DNA of 64,000 nt from Taxillus chinensis (GCA_023512835.1 CM042091.1:19423506-19487505), one strand, 5' to 3'; shown: positions 35,084 through 47,972, counted from the stretch's first letter. The notes: generated by a model from the letters alone, not told the origin. Program-made: numbers and translations.

Positions 35084-36487
35084 CTATTGTATTCTTTTTA
35101 GAGTAGTGCCCATGTCCCTTATTGTATCAGTGAGTCCCCCAAGTATGGCTACATTCTTCTGGAACCTAGCATCTGAGCTTTTCATAAAGGCTGTTAAAAT
35201 TCCCTTTAAATCTTCATCCTTCTCTTTGGGATGGTTAGGATGCGTAAGACCTAGAGAAGACTGATTGATAGGTTTTGGATTCAGCATATTTTTTCGATTT
35301 TCCCACGAAAGATTTTCATGAAACCAGTTGTTAGGATGATAGAACTTGGGTACCAGTTGCTGATTCTGCTGACTCTGGTTTTGAAAAAGGGATTGGAATT
35401 GGTTCTGATATTGATTTGAGGCTTGATAAAATCCTTTATTCCACACATAGTGAACCTGCTCTTTAGCTGAATCACTAGGTCCAGCAGGTTTACTAGAACT
35501 ACCTTGGTTAGGCATAACAATATGCATTGCTAGAGTTGCCATCTAACTAGGCTCTGTCCAACTTGGCATTAACATCCAAGAATGCATCCAATAATTGCAC
35601 CTCAGTTACTTTTACTGGTGGAGTCTTATCACAGGATCATAAATAATTACTCTGAGCCATGTTTTCCAGTATTTGAATTGCTTCATCTGGGCTTCATCTG
35701 GGCTCTTCAGCATGAATGCACCTCTACCTGCAACATCCAACATCATGCGCGTCTCACTGGTAAGTCCCATGTAAAAAGCATGTACATGGTTATAATTTGG
35801 TGATCTTTTAGTTGTCAAGATCCGTTTTACCAAATCCTTAAACTATTCCTAAGCTTCATATAACGATTCCAAGTTGGAGTGCCGAAACTGATTCACCTGA
35901 TTCTTAAGTGAAAAATATTTAGCTAAAAAATACTTTACCATATCTTGCCACGTAGACATGGCTCATGGTGGCAAAGACTACAACCAACTCTTGGCCTGAT
36001 CCCTTAATGAAAATGGGAATAGTTTTATTCTAATGGCATCATTTGGAACTCTATTCATCTTTATCGTATCACACATCTCCAAGGAGGTGGAGAGATGGTT
36101 ATACGGGTTTTCTGCGGTTGTACCACCAAATGAGCTATGCCTTACCATACTGATGAAGATAGGCTTTAACTCAAAATTATTGGCCTGAATACACTATTGT
36201 TGGATGCTAACATATTGGTTAGCCATCATAGGATGCATGAAATCTCGTAATGTACATAATGTTTGTACTACAATAGCCTATTATAACAGTTAGGCCGCTG
36301 GCTGAACTATTGGTGGTGGTGGTCTATTATCGTCTTTCATCACGTTGACTAACTGCTCACGTGTAGCGAATGTTGGCATGCTTATGATGCATCTGACATC
36401 TATCTCGGTCATGTCTTGGATTAGGATTTGTTTGCTCGGACTGATACAATTGTATTTACTTATTCCTTGGTAATGTGCTAAAGTCAT
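35084..36487 (-). pseudogene. Athila/Tat gag (broken)
   Basis: Minus strand from 36487: a 65-codon start frame (MTLAHYQGISK..., with MPTFATREQLVNVM), then after stops a capsid region with FPFSLRDQAKSWLQSLPP, MSTWQDMVKYFLAKYF and NLESLYEAQE, a 73-codon frame (35612-35833) with VHAFYMGLTSETRMMLD, and a 152-codon frame (35084-35542) with Q/N-rich text YQNQFQSLFQNQSQQNQQ and SLGLTHPNHPKE. The SLRDQA..WL pattern is the typical Athila/Tat gag signature. Confidence 0.78.
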
Positions 36488-36714
36488 TATAGCACTTCGG
36501 TGTAGGGAGTGAGGTGTAGAAGTTCAAGCATCAAGTTGTTATTCATCTCTCTTTGTGGTTTTATAGCAAAGGCTAATTGGGCTAGTGGTATAATTTGAGG
36601 TGTCACTACAATGACTAATTCAGCTTCACTTTCTTAAGGTATGAAAACCCTTAGAGAATCAAAGAGTGAGCGAAAAGAGGCATTTACTTGAGTGAGGCAG
36701 CTTTGATTCATATC
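36488..36714. other. Leader of the Athila/Tat element
   Basis: Non-coding sequence between gag and the TRIM. No LTR of this element is recognisable upstream of gag, so its 5' end is lost or too diverged. Confidence 0.4.
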
Positions 36715-37179
36715 TGTAATAGCCCAAGTCCCCCGTAGCACGGTATTGTCCGGTTTAGGGCCCAAGCCCAATTCCCGATTTTGTTCTTGGCAGTGCTACA
36801 CAGGCACCCCAAAAGGCCTCGTGCCAAGAGAGGTCTCCATGCCTTCTTAAGAGGCATGCTTCGTTCTCCTCTCCAACTGATGTGAGACTTGCAAAGTCCT
36901 CAGACTCTACAATCCACCCCCCTTAGGAGGCCCATGTCCCTTGGGACTATGGCACACCGACCCGGTCCCCAGCTTTGATACCATCTGTAACAACCCAAGT
37001 CCCCCATAGCACATTGTCCGGTTTAAGGCTCAAGTCTAATCCCCGGTTTTGTTCTTGGTAGTGCCACACAAGCACCCCAAAAGGCCTCATGTCAAGAGAG
37101 GTCTCCACGTCCTCTTAAGAGGCACGCTTTCTTCTCATCCCCAGCCGATGTGGGACTTGCAAAGTCCTCAAACTCTACA
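36715..37179 (-). mobile_element. TRIM (miniature LTR element)
   Basis: Two direct terminal repeats of about 195 bp (36715-36911 and 36986-37179), each TGTAA...CTCTACA and including GATGTGGGACTTGCAAAGTC-type sequence (GATGTGAGACTT in the left copy), flank a 74-bp core. On the minus strand the core starts with primer-binding site TGGTATCAAAGC and ends with polypurine tract CCTAAGGGGGGTGGAT. Flanking CATAT on both sides (one extra C on the left) is the likely target-site duplication. There is no coding capacity, as usual for TRIMs, which depend on other elements. A second copy is at 58919-62943. Confidence 0.88.
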
Positions 37180-37454
37180 CATATTGTGAGAATCGGTCTA
37201 CAAGTAGTAAAATGAGTGCTCTTTATAATCGGCTTGCTCTACACTGGACTTATCAGTCATGATAGACATAGTTGTTGGACTTTGTATGAGGGAGATGAGC
37301 TAGTGAACTATGGGACTCTTACCATAATGCTTTGTTGGAATTATAGAATGTGAGTGACTACATACTTTGAACTAAGTCCTTACACTTGTGTTTTGGTGTT
37401 TACATTTTTTTTTCTTCCGCTCGAGGACGAGCAATGTTTTAGTGTGGAGGAATT
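37180..37454 (+). other. 3' end of internal region and polypurine tract before LTR2
   Basis: CTCGAGGACGAGCAATG then TTTTAGTGTGGAGGAATT immediately precedes TGACACATTG, the start of LTR2. The GAGGACGAGC...GTGTGGxGGAATTTGA arrangement is common at the 3' end of plant Ty3/gypsy internal regions. No coding frame is preserved. Confidence 0.6.
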
Positions 37455-39899
37455 TGACACATTGAAATAATGTGTTTTTTTGTGCATTTATTAGTTTAGG
37501 ATGTAGTTAAAAGTGTTGTTTCATATATGAATTTGCACCCTTTTTCTCATTAATTAGTTATCCATATCTATTTTTATATTTTTGTCTATTTTTATAACTT
37601 GTGTTGAGATTTGATATAGGAATGAAGGAGTCGGAAGAAAGGTGTGCACGTGACGACGTGTGCATGTGGCGATGGATATACATGTACAATGGTTTTGTAT
37701 GTCATGATATACGTAGAAATGTAAGATGGAAGTTGAATATTTTTTGGAGATTACACCCGGAGTCTCCTTGTCTGCACGTGGCACAACATTGGGTGATGAA
37801 GATGCGATAGAGGGTGCACGTGGCGATGTGTGCATGTGGCGATGATCACAACGTGCGTCGCTACGTACAGTTATATGTTACTGTTGCTTGATGTTGTTTC
37901 TTATGGTATACCTTCGGTTTTCATTTGGAACGACAACGGACAAGAATTGTAGGAAGGGAGTAATGGTTGTGCAATGATTTAATAATGGTCAACAGACATG
38001 TATGGTAGTTATAATGATAGAAATTTGCTTAATGAAGAAAATGTAATGGAGGGCCGGGGGAATGCATGTTTTCTAGATTTGGAGGTGTTGATAGAAAATA
38101 TTTTAAATGAAAAATTAATAAAAACGAAATGGACGCGAACAAAAGATGGATCGGAGTTTGTGAGTTTTGCGGATTGAATTGCAAAATTAAGGAAGAACAC
38201 CGAAGAACATTAGAGAATATTGAAGAACATCAAAGGAAGAGGAAGAGGAGCCATTGATAGGATACAAAGGATTTACACCTTATCTTGAAAGCCAAGTATG
38301 TTTTTGAATGTAAATGTAAATGATTTTTACACTATGTCTGGCTAATTTTTTCCTTTCTAGGGGAGTAATGTAGCCCCCAATCCATTATGTTTTAGTTTAA
38401 CTATACAATGATGGTTATATTTTTAAAGTTTCCTTTAAGTTTTGTCTTGCCTACAAAGTGTTTGATTTTATGCATGAATCAATTTGTTTTAGTCCTACTC
38501 TGAGGTAGATCATGACAACAAAGGTTGGATGTATTGTAGATCGGATCAAGCTTATAGTACATTTGATAAACATAAACACTCCTTTAATAAATCTCAATTC
38601 GCATTGACCAATTAGTTTTCGGATCGTTCTTAATCTTCTTTGCATGGACTAAATGAAAGAGAATAAGTGTAAGCTGGTGAAATTAGGTATTATACCATTC
38701 ACGTTATGGGAAAACATAAGCATAAAGGAGGGTGATGAAATTAAACCTCTGGAATCAAAAACACTACTTTCAACCAGTAAATTCATTTTTCAGTTCTGTT
38801 TATCTTTACCAATTCTGTTTTATGTCATTTACATTTAATGAATGTAAGAAAAACAATTTCTAAAGAACCTAAACTATTGATCTTTTAGATAATTAAGTGA
38901 GGGGCTTATTTCAGTGTTTGTCTTGCCTAAATTCATAAACAAGATCTCTGCGGGATCGATAATCTAGGATTAAATTTACATCCTATTATTACTTGACTGT
39001 GTACTTGCATTACATTGCTTTTGGTCGTGTCACCAGATAACGCAGGGTAGAGAAATCAAAAGATGCAAAAAATTTTGGGAACCAGCAACGAATTGAAGTT
39101 ACCCAAACACTTGATTCTGTGGTTGTCTTCAAGTATCCTGCAAAAAATGGTGCGTGCTAGCGGTGAGCACATGAGCCGAGTCCCGATAGGGGGCTGGCAT
39201 CGGCGTCGAGAAGAGGGGGACCGGCATTGACGTCGTGTGCAAGAGGAGAAGGGAGAGGAGAGGTTGTGTACTGGCTCGTGTAGTAGAGATAGCGTCATCT
39301 TTGGCGCAACTACAGTGTCACGTCATATTTGGTGTAATATTGTGCATGGCACAAAAATTGTACAACGATATAGCGCACTAGTGGAGTTTTTTTTCCTCTT
39401 TTTACGCTATAAATAATGATTTAGTGTCTTGGTTGGAGATGCCTAAATAGAACAGTAATAAAGTTGAGATTTTAAAATATTAAAGGGTTTGTCCAGGAAG
39501 AGAACCTTTGGAAACATATTTGTAATGAATAGAAGTGAAGACTTTTTTTCATGAAAACAACATTTTGAGAACTTGTTTTTTTCATAGTGGTGAGAAGAAG
39601 GTAATTTGACAATCTATAGGAGTTTGAGACACAAAGACATCAAAATAAACTTGAGAAATAGTTTGGGGGGAGGATTTTTTGATAAAAGAAAATTTGCTTT
39701 TAGCCATTGGAGGTGGGAGTTTGTTAAGAGAAGCTATTTGAAAATTGTTCATAGATATCTCATATACATTATTCAACTTTTATTATTGTTATATTGATTT
39801 TAATAATTTTATCTTTAGTTTGCTTAGATTGATAACCTGTGTAAGAGATTTAGTCATTGTAATTAATCTCCTGTCATTCTTTATTTCTACTTTACGTCA
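37455..39899 (+). mobile_element. LTR2, second copy of the LTR1 family
   Basis: 2445 bp from TGACACATTG (after the polypurine tract) to ...ACGTCA (before the primer-binding site), collinear with LTR1 from 37515 on. It is bounded by internal 3' sequence on the left and internal 5' sequence (primer site, gag) on the right, which is not the layout of a simple single element. An alternative internal LTR start is TGTAGCCCCC at 38369. Confidence 0.72.
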
Positions 39900-39901
39900 G
39901 C

Positions 39902-39913
39902 TAGTATCAGAGT
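39902..39913 (+). promoter_or_regulatory. Primer-binding site after LTR2
   Basis: TAGTATCAGAGT, identical to the site after LTR1, with the same 2-base gap. Confidence 0.75.
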
Positions 39914-39933
39914 AAGGAATTTCCTACAGAGAT

Positions 39934-41336
39934 GATGCTAAGTCCAAGTGTTGGTGGTGGTCGTGTTCTTGATGATATTCAGAATGTGAAAGTCCATGGA
40001 GTAAATCAATGGGTTCGAAGGGTAGAGTTTGATGTTATAAGCCAGAAAATTTGATGTGTGGAACAACATCTTGAAGATCTAAACGAATGTGTCAACTTAA
40101 TGGTTGTTGAAGGCCGTGGAGGAAGAGATCTTGGTGAGGAGTGGCCAAGAGCAAGAACAGGACACGGGTATACAAACCCCTTTGATCTTGGCGAATAAAT
40201 AATAAAGTGTGTTCATCAAAGTGCAAAGGATAGTTATGTCGATCCAATTACCTGGTGTGGTGTTGTTGTTGGAATACACCAGTTTAGGGATATCAACGGG
40301 CCAGGTCAGGCCCAAATACTATCTAACTCGAATATGCAGAGTCCTGACCCAACCCGATGGTTTGAGGCGAGTCGAGGCGAGCCGAGTCAGGGTAGCATTT
40401 TTTATCCTACATTTCTTTTAAAAACTTGAGTTGAAGCGGATCGGGCAAGACCCATACCCGACCTGGTGGCTTGTCGAGGCAAGTCAAATCGGGTTGGGAC
40501 AACTCGAGTCGGGGTGGGATGAGTCAATTTTGCCATCTCTACACTAGTTTTTAAAGGATGATTCTTTGGAAGAGGATGAGTTGTTGTATTAACCACATCC
40601 ATTGTTCGGGATCGAGGAGGAGGATATCAAAGGAATTAATATAAGTATGATTGAGGAGATATAGCTGATTATCGTTTGAAGGTGAATATTTTATCTTTCA
40701 ATGACAGTCTCGACATCGAGGGTTTCGTTGATTGGTTGGCAAAGATATTAAATTACTTGGAGATTTTGGAGGATCGCAAAGTGAGATTAGTGGCTTATAA
40801 ACTAAAGGGAGAAACTTAAGTATCGTGGAAAAGATTGTAAAGTTTGAGATAACGTGAAGGACAATGGTTGGTGAGGAGCTAGCTAGCCCTGAATGAAATA
40901 ATTGCTGCAATGAGATTTCCTACCACTAGATTTTGAGCATATATTGTTCCAACAATATCAGTGTTGTCACTAAAGGGCGTAATCAATTCATGAGTACATA
41001 ACTGAATTCATGAGTGACAAGGTAAAATAATTTGTGGGAGAGTGAAGGTTAGCAAACTACACGCTTTGTAGACAGTTTGGAGCTGTAGATAAGGGCAAGA
41101 TAGGATTTATTCTCCTAAGGAGCTTGAATGAGGCAAAGATCATGGATTTTCAGGCTGGGCCGATGCTACAGGAGAAAACCTCATGGTTTACAAGTGGGAG
41201 AAAGGGGTTCATGATGAACGCTGGTGTTAATGGAAGCAAGGTGGCCAACGATAGGACCAAGGGTGGCCCGAGTAAGCCTACGAAGGATGTGACAAAGGTG
41301 ATTGACAATGCCAAAAGGAAGATTCAAAACATATGA
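39934..41336 (+). pseudogene. Ty3/gypsy gag after LTR2 (dead, MITE inside)
   Basis: It starts with MLSPSVGGGRVLDDIQNV, stops after about 40 codons, and later shows a degraded capsid region near 40685-40800: LKVNILSFNDSLDIEGFVDWL and EDRKVRLVAYKLKGE, both characteristic of plant Ty3/gypsy gag. A 257-bp MITE interrupts it at 40285-40541. Downstream, a 70-codon frame (41124-41336, ...GGPSKPTKDV) fits the Gly/Pro/Lys linker before the zinc knuckle. No protease or reverse transcriptase follows. Confidence 0.68.
40285..40541. mobile_element. hAT-type MITE
   Basis: Ends TAGGGATATCAA and TTGCCATCTCTA are imperfect inverted repeats. They are flanked by 8-bp direct repeats CACCAGTT (40277-40284) and CACTAGTT (40542-40549), with one mismatch. 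The interior is rich in GGGC/GCCC and TCGAG motifs and codes for nothing. TAG...CTA ends with 8-bp duplications are typical of hAT elements. Confidence 0.82.
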
Positions 41337-42311
41337 CTCGATTTAAAACTCTGATACTCCTATTCATATTTTAAATAACTAGGTCAAATTTGTTCAGTTC
41401 AAATATGCTCTACTTGATCATGTTTTTTCGAATCTAGTATGTTTGAATATAAACAACACAATTTTATATGACTAGGGGTGTAAAATGGACCGCCGGTCCA
41501 CGGACTGGGTGGACCGGAGCGGAGCAGACCACTCTAAATCTGGTCCATTTCAATCACAGGCCTAAATGGGCTGGTCCATTTGGCCTGTGATCTGTGCGGA
41601 CCAACACTCGACGGACTTGTATTGGTCTGCGGATCTACTCCATGTCGGTTTGTTGCAATATCGCAAATCGCATATGCATTATTGCATTTTGGTATTTCCA
41701 TTTACCCTACAGCCGCTTACCCTAGAGTAGAGGTCGAGACCGAGAGGCGTCTTCTGTGTCTTCCGCCACATCACTCAATGACACAAGAGGCATCTTCCGC
41801 GTCTCGCCAGGCGTAGCTGCGCAACCCGTCGACCGTCGTCCCATCCGCCGATCAGCTCAACAACTCCCCGCACCGTCGTCCCAGTCTGCCGATCTGCTCC
41901 TGCTCCCCGCACCGCCATTCGCCGACCATGCCGCCACCCGCCATCCACCGTCCGTGGACTGCTCCCCACTCCGGCAAGGTGAGCACACCAAAGTTAATAT
42001 CGTTTTTTGCTAAATTAAGCACACTGCTTTTTTTGTCAATTTCATTTGCTAAACCGAAGACTACTCTGAATTCATTTTTTGCTAATTTCATTTTTAGTTT
42101 TTTATTTTGGTACGCTAGTTTAATTGTTTATTGGCATACTATTTTTGTCTATGCTTTTGGTATGGTTTAATTGTTTAATTTTAGTATGGTATTGTTTTTA
42201 AAATTATATAAATTGTGTTTGATCTCTCATGCTTGGTTGTATGTTTGGATGTTTGTCACTGGCTCACTCTCATTGGACAGTGGATTTGCACACTATCTTA
42301 CACACTATAAC

Positions 42312-44785
42312 ATGGCGTCCGAACATAGTTTACATTTGCATGATGTCTATTTGGATGAGTCAGGAGCTGGTAATGGAATTGAACAATCTTCTCGTGATAA
42401 ACGTAGACTTGATCAAAGCAAAAATGAATCTGAACCTTAACCTGAAAATGAAATGAGTGAAAGTCAAGCTAAAAAATCTAAGAAGCAAACTTCTGATGTA
42501 TGGGTTTATTTTGAGGATTTGGGCATTTGCAATGATGGAAAGCCACGTGCTCAATGTAAAGGATGTAGGGAATCTTATGTAGCCGGTGGTACCAAATCGT
42601 CATATGTGAAAATGTAAGGGACTAAGAGCTTTGAGACATCCAAGTATTCCTCATCTCTTTATTGATCAACAGGAAAAATTAAAAAGTAAAAAAATAGATC
42701 AAAAGATTTTTTGGGATTTAGTAGCAATATCTATTATCAAGCATAATCTCCCTTTTGCATATGTTGAGTATGATGGAATTAGAAAGGTGTGGAAATACTT
42801 AAACCCTGAAGTGAAGTTCATTTCTCGAATTCCACGTCGATCGATGTTTGGAGGCTTTATGATGATAGCAAAAAAAATTAAAATAGTGCTTGGTGAAATT
42901 CATGACAGAATATGTCTTACTTGTGACTTATGGACGGCTTGTAGTAATGAGGGATATCTTTGTTTGACTACACATTTTGTTGATATAGATTGGAAATTAA
43001 CTAGTAAGATTCTTGCATTCTGTGATATGCCACCTCCACATACGGGTTTTCAAATAGCTAAGAAGGTAATGGAAATTATAAATGATTAGGGGATAAACAA
43101 GAAGATTTTTTCTATTACTTTGGACAATGCTTCTTTTAATGATAATATGCAAGGCAATGTTAGAGATCAACTCAGTCTGCAAGATGGTTTACTTTGTGAG
43201 GGAGAATTTTTTCATGTTAGATGTTGTGCTCACATTTTAAATTTGATTGTTCAAGATGGATTGAAAGTGATTTCTTTTTGTAATGAAAAACTTTGAGAAA
43301 GCATCAAATATATGAAGGGATTAGAGGCTAGAATGAGAAGTTTTGAAGAATGTGTGCAAAGGTGTGAAATTGGTACATCTGCATATTTGGTCTTAAATAT
43401 GCTTATTCAATGGAACTCTACTTATTTAATGCTTCAAAGTGCTTTAAAATATAAATGAGCATTTGCTATGTTTGTTTTAAATGATAGCAATTATAAGTAT
43501 TTCCCATCACGAGTCGACGCCTATCCAGGTAGGACCTATCCTTATAAGGGATACACCTCTGGAGCCTCGGTAGTGTTGGTGGATGCCGGCTCGATCCCTT
43601 GTAGATTCCGGTAAGGCCTAGTTCTCGGTGCCCCAATAAGGCACTGGGCCTTTCACCCCTACAACTAGGCTTTTCACCGGGAGAGTTCCCCAGACTATGG
43701 GTGTTGTTTGCACCTGTCGGTACTCAATTACGTTGGTGCTTGCACCTCCGTAGGCACGCAGCCTTGGCTGTAAGTGTCAGGTGAAGGGAGCTTGCTCTTG
43801 ACGCCTCTAGTTTGCCCCTTGGCCTACCTATGCTCCAGTCTAGGAAAACTAAGGAAAACTAAGGATAAGAGGAGAAAAGATAAGTCAATTTTTTATGCCA
43901 TTTTATGAGATGACAAAGTTGATATCTGATTCTAGTTATCCAACTGTCAACTTATATTTTAGCCAAGTTTGGCAAATTGAGTTGTTTCTTTTGGATCATT
44001 TGAATGGACAAGATGAGGTGTTAAGGGTAATGGCTTCTCATATGAAGTACAAGTTTGACAAGTATTGGAGTGAGTACAATGTTCTACTTGCAATGGTAGT
44101 GGTTCTTGATCCAACAGTAAAATTGACAATGTTGAAGCGTTGTTATTCAAGAATTCATCCTCATGTTGCTCAAGAAAGGTTAAATGTGGTGAAGAATAAT
44201 CTTTTCATGCTTTATGAAAAATATGCTAAGAATAATATTATTACATCTTCACATCATTAACAGCAAATTGAAGCTTCCTCGTTGTTAATTCCTATAGGTT
44301 CTATTTCAAATGTATGTAAACTTTAAATTATTTATTGCTTAGCTTTATTGATTTTTTATTTGCATTAAATGTATGAATAGATGTGAATGAATTTGGCAGA
44401 AGATGAGGATGATGTTGATTCAAGTTCCAAGTCTCAATTAGAACAATATTTGGATATGCCAAAGCTTGATTATATTGCTAATAAAGACTTGGATATCTTG
44501 AAATGGTGGAAGGATCACAGTATTAAATTTCTCATCTTAGCTAATATGACATCTAACTTGTTAAGTATACCTATAACTACCGTTACTTCTGAATCGACTT
44601 TTAGTATTAGAGGACGTGTGTTAAACAAGTATAGAAGTCGTTTACTCCATAAAAATGTTCAAGCTCTCATTTGCATGCATAGTTGGCTTTACGGTTTCAC
44701 TCATAATGGTAATATTTTTATATTAAAAAAGTTGTTTTCCTTAAATATAAAGTCTATTGAAATTTTATTCAACTATTATTTGTAA
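42312..44785 (+). pseudogene. hAT transposase (BED finger, RNase H-like core, hAT C-terminal domain)
   Basis: The likely start is MASEHSLHLHDVYLDESG at 42312. After a stop at 42438 a BED-finger-like stretch follows (SDVWVYFEDLG, QCKGCRESY near 42550), broken before its His residues. A 152-codon frame (42631-43089) and its continuation hold LCLTTHFVDIDWKLTS after CDLWTACS (first Asp), SITLDNASFND (second Asp) and RCCAHILNLIVQDGL. Then come PFYEMTKLIS and YFSQVWQIE (43895-44260), and finally the hAT dimerisation domain LDILKWWKDHS...ITTVTSESTFSIRGRVLNKYRSRLL (44387-44785, includes the catalytic Glu). There are several in-frame stops, and a foreign segment interrupts it at about 43508-43862. The transposase is inactive. 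Confidence 0.88.
43508..43862. other. GC-richer segment inserted in the hAT transposase
   Basis: The transposase reading is lost between KYFPS and EKxCQFFMPFYEM-like sequence. The intervening 355 bp is clearly GC-richer than its surroundings, with GCACTGGGCCTTTCACCCC and GCTTTTCACCGGGAG. I see no coding frame, terminal repeats or clear target-site duplication (an AAAACTAAGG repeat lies at the right edge). Origin unknown. Confidence 0.55.
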
Positions 44786-45380
44786 ATTGTAACTTTGTAG
44801 GTTGGGAAGATGATGAAATTGATGAGAATAATGAATCTATCAAATGTTCAAATGATGTTAATATGGAAGAAGATGAAGTCATTACGGGTTTCCCTTGATA
44901 TAGGTATGTATTTGTTGCTTGCTTTGCTTGTTTTGGTTCTGAAATTTGTGTTATGTGCAATCTTTCTGGAATTTTACATTGGCATTGTCAAATTCTATGT
45001 TTCTAAAATTTTATTTGCCTGCTGCCTACTGCCCAGCCTGCTACCTGCTTTATATGTTTTGTTTTCTCAATTTATTTAAAACTTAGAAGTAGTTTGAGAC
45101 TCTGAGTGAATTTGTTTAAAACTTAGTAGACATTTTGGCTGCTGCTTGCTCTATATTTCTCTTGTTAGGAAGTAACTGTAAATTTAAAATTAAGTTCATT
45201 GAAAAACCGGCTAGTCTGCGAACCGGTACGATCTATGTCCAGTCCATATGCGGATCGGACCGGACCAAGAAAATCCTGGTCTGTATAAATTGAGGGTCTA
45301 AATGGGCTAACCCGTTTAGGCCCGCTCCATGATGGACCGAACCGGACCGGACTGGTCCGTTTTACACTCCTACATATGAC

Positions 45381-47742
45381 TGACCTTAGACAACCACTAT
45401 GAGATAACTCTAATTAACTATACACATAAGACTTCAACTCTACCACTACTTGTCACTACAACTAGTGTAGGATGAATATTCCTTGGGGCAAAAAATCTAA
45501 TGACTTATTTTAACATGATAAGATAAAATCAAACAAATGAAGAGCATTTTCCATGATTTTTTCTTAGTATAAATAATTAGGATTAAATATTAATTATCTA
45601 ATCTCATGATTACTTAATGTAAGGGAGCAGCTGTAATCTCGTGATTTTTTATACTTAGTATAAAAAAGAATGTTCTCTTCTTTTTTCAAAAAGCTTTTTT
45701 TGAAACAACACTTTAGAGAGAGAGAGAGAGAGTGTGTGTTCTTGTCCTAAAATTTTTTTCCTCCTTTTCCATATCTCTCCAAAGAAACTTCTTAAAGCTA
45801 GGTGTCGTATTCCAATATTTTCAAATAGGTATATAAGGTTTGTATTATGTATTTGGAATTCAATCAATGAAATAATATTTCTATTATATGTTTCTAAATT
45901 TTATTGGAGTTTGTGTTGAATTAAAATTTAAAAATAATTTATGTTTGGTAGAAAAGAGAATGTGTTTCAAAAAGTATATATTTTTTAAATTGGATCCTTA
46001 AAACATAATATTTGGTTGACCCAAGTAATATAATAGAAAAAGATTTAAAATTTTAAAAATATTTGAATCTCCTGACAGAATTGAATTTAGATTTTAAAAT
46101 AGAAAAAAGTTAAAAAAGTTTTTAAAAATAACTATGAGATTCATAATTTTTTTAAACTGTTTTTAAGTTTATATTATTATTAAATTAAGGTGGGCTCATA
46201 CTGGCCCATCATGTTTTAAAACAATCAGAAAAACTAATCCTACCAAAAAACTTCTATGTTGTTTAATTTTAGTTTTCATTTAATCAATTTTTAATAGAAA
46301 ATTGAAATACTAAAACTATGATAGTTGATGTGTGTGTTGTGTAATTCAATGAGAAAAAATATAGATTTTAAAATATTTATAATTGTTTAATTAATAAAAA
46401 ACTTCACTCATATAAAATTTCATTTTCATATATTTTTAAATGGATTTGTTTGATAACATACTATCTCATTTTAATGAGTCTTGATTTGAAGTTGAAATTC
46501 GGTATTCAAATGTTTACATGCCAGCATGCGTATCACAGAGAATATTTTAACTTTTTTTACATATCATTTTACCAAATGAAATCATTCCATTAAATTTCTT
46601 TACCATATTTTAATTAATGTCATATCTTAATTTTGAAAAATAATTAATACATTCCCTTATTATTAAGAATTTTAAATTATTAATGAAGCATTCTTATTAA
46701 TACACTCTTATTTCTCCACATTTATTCATACAATTGCATTTCAATACTCTTTCAACTCTTTTCAAAATCCTTTCCCCCTTAAATTTGAAATCGTTTTTTT
46801 TTCATTCATTCATTCTCACAAAACAGCATAATGCTAATGATTTTGCATATTTTTTATTTTTAAATCCAAAAAAATCACATATCTTTTCAATTTCCAAATT
46901 GAGGAGAACATTTCAACCTGATTTACCATTCGTTAAATATTAATAACTATTACTACTATTTCCATTTCAAAAAAAAAAAAACTTATTTGTATGTGTTATA
47001 TATAGTTAATTTTTATATTTAGAATAGGAAAAAAAAATTATATCCAAGCTCCATGTAAGTGCCGTGCCTCGCTGATGTGGCGCAGAATTTGCACTTGACC
47101 TAAAACTTCTCTTATAATAGAAGAAAAGGTTCAAAAAGCAACAACAAAACAAACCGTAACAGTCCCCCACCAATTAAACAAAAAGTTGGAGGTAGAATGT
47201 GAGTTCTGTGACGTGTAAAATTGGGGAGGTTATGACAATCGATTAGAATATAAAACACACCACCACACACACGAAGACTGTGAGTGAGGGCCCCCCTCCC
47301 CTTCCAATCTTCTTCCATTCCATGTTTCCATTCCCTGCCGCAGATCCGAGTGCCGGATATGCATGCAAGCAAGCAGCTGCAACACCAATTCGTTCGTATA
47401 TGATCTATCTTTCTCCTATATTTTATATTATTTTATTTTATTTCCCCATAAAATTGGCACCAATTCCCTTACAGCCCACGTAACTTCTGCAGTTCTGCTG
47501 GGTCTAATCCCTAGTTTTGTGGGTGTTGAATGATTTTTTTTATATGGACATATATATTATACTATGAAAGCCGACAAGAAACAGGCCACATATATCCATC
47601 CATATGTGTACAGTGATGAGCGATTGGTTGACCTTTGTCCACATGCACACACGTTCGACCTTTGTCCATCCATTAAACTTTTTCTGGTTTTTGTTTTGCC
47701 CTTGCACGAGGCAGCCAAATGATAGTCGGGGCAGAAGGATGC
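45381..47742. other. AT-rich intergenic spacer
   Basis: No gene is supported. It contains a short GA/GT microsatellite near 45716-45738, AT-rich DNA, and a less AT-rich interval at about 47040-47500 with a CCCCCCTCCCC tract but no convincing frame. Confidence 0.55.
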
Positions 47743-47745
47743 TTA

Positions 47746-47969
47746 GTGCATGTTTGGTTAGCGTGTTTTCTGTTTTTATTTTTAAAATGTAATAGTTATT
47801 TTCGGATAAAAAAATTGAAAATTGAAAACAACAAAAACTTATTTTCATTTTTTATGTCCTAAAGAATGAAAATAATATTTTATTGTTTTCAGTTTTATGT
47901 TTTTTATACTCGAAAACAGCTATCACATTTTGAAAACAAAAACAGAAAACAAGTAAAACAAACATGCCC
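47746..47969. mobile_element. TTA-flanked MITE (PIF/Harbinger-like)
   Basis: The left end GTGCATGTTTGGTTAGCG and the reverse complement of the right end GGGCATGTTTGTTTTACT are similar over about 32 bases, both continuing to TGTTTTCTGTTTTT. TTA directly flanks both sides (47743-47745 and 47970-47972). It is 224 bp, AT-rich and has no coding. A TTA duplication with such ends points to the Tourist/PIF-Harbinger group. Confidence 0.8.
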
Positions 47970-47972
47970 TTA

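Larger units (their letters stand above)
41473..45372 (+). mobile_element. hAT transposon, autonomous-type but degenerate
   Basis: Ends TAGGGGTGTAAAATGGACC and (reverse complement of the right end) TAGGAGTGTAAAACGGACC match at 17 of 19 bases. Flanking 8-bp duplications TATATGAC (41465-41472) and CATATGAC (45373-45380) differ at one base. Both subterminal regions are packed with GGACCGG/CCGGTCC motifs, likely transposase-binding sites. Inside is a broken hAT transposase. The element sits downstream of the LTR2 gag remnant. Confidence 0.9.
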
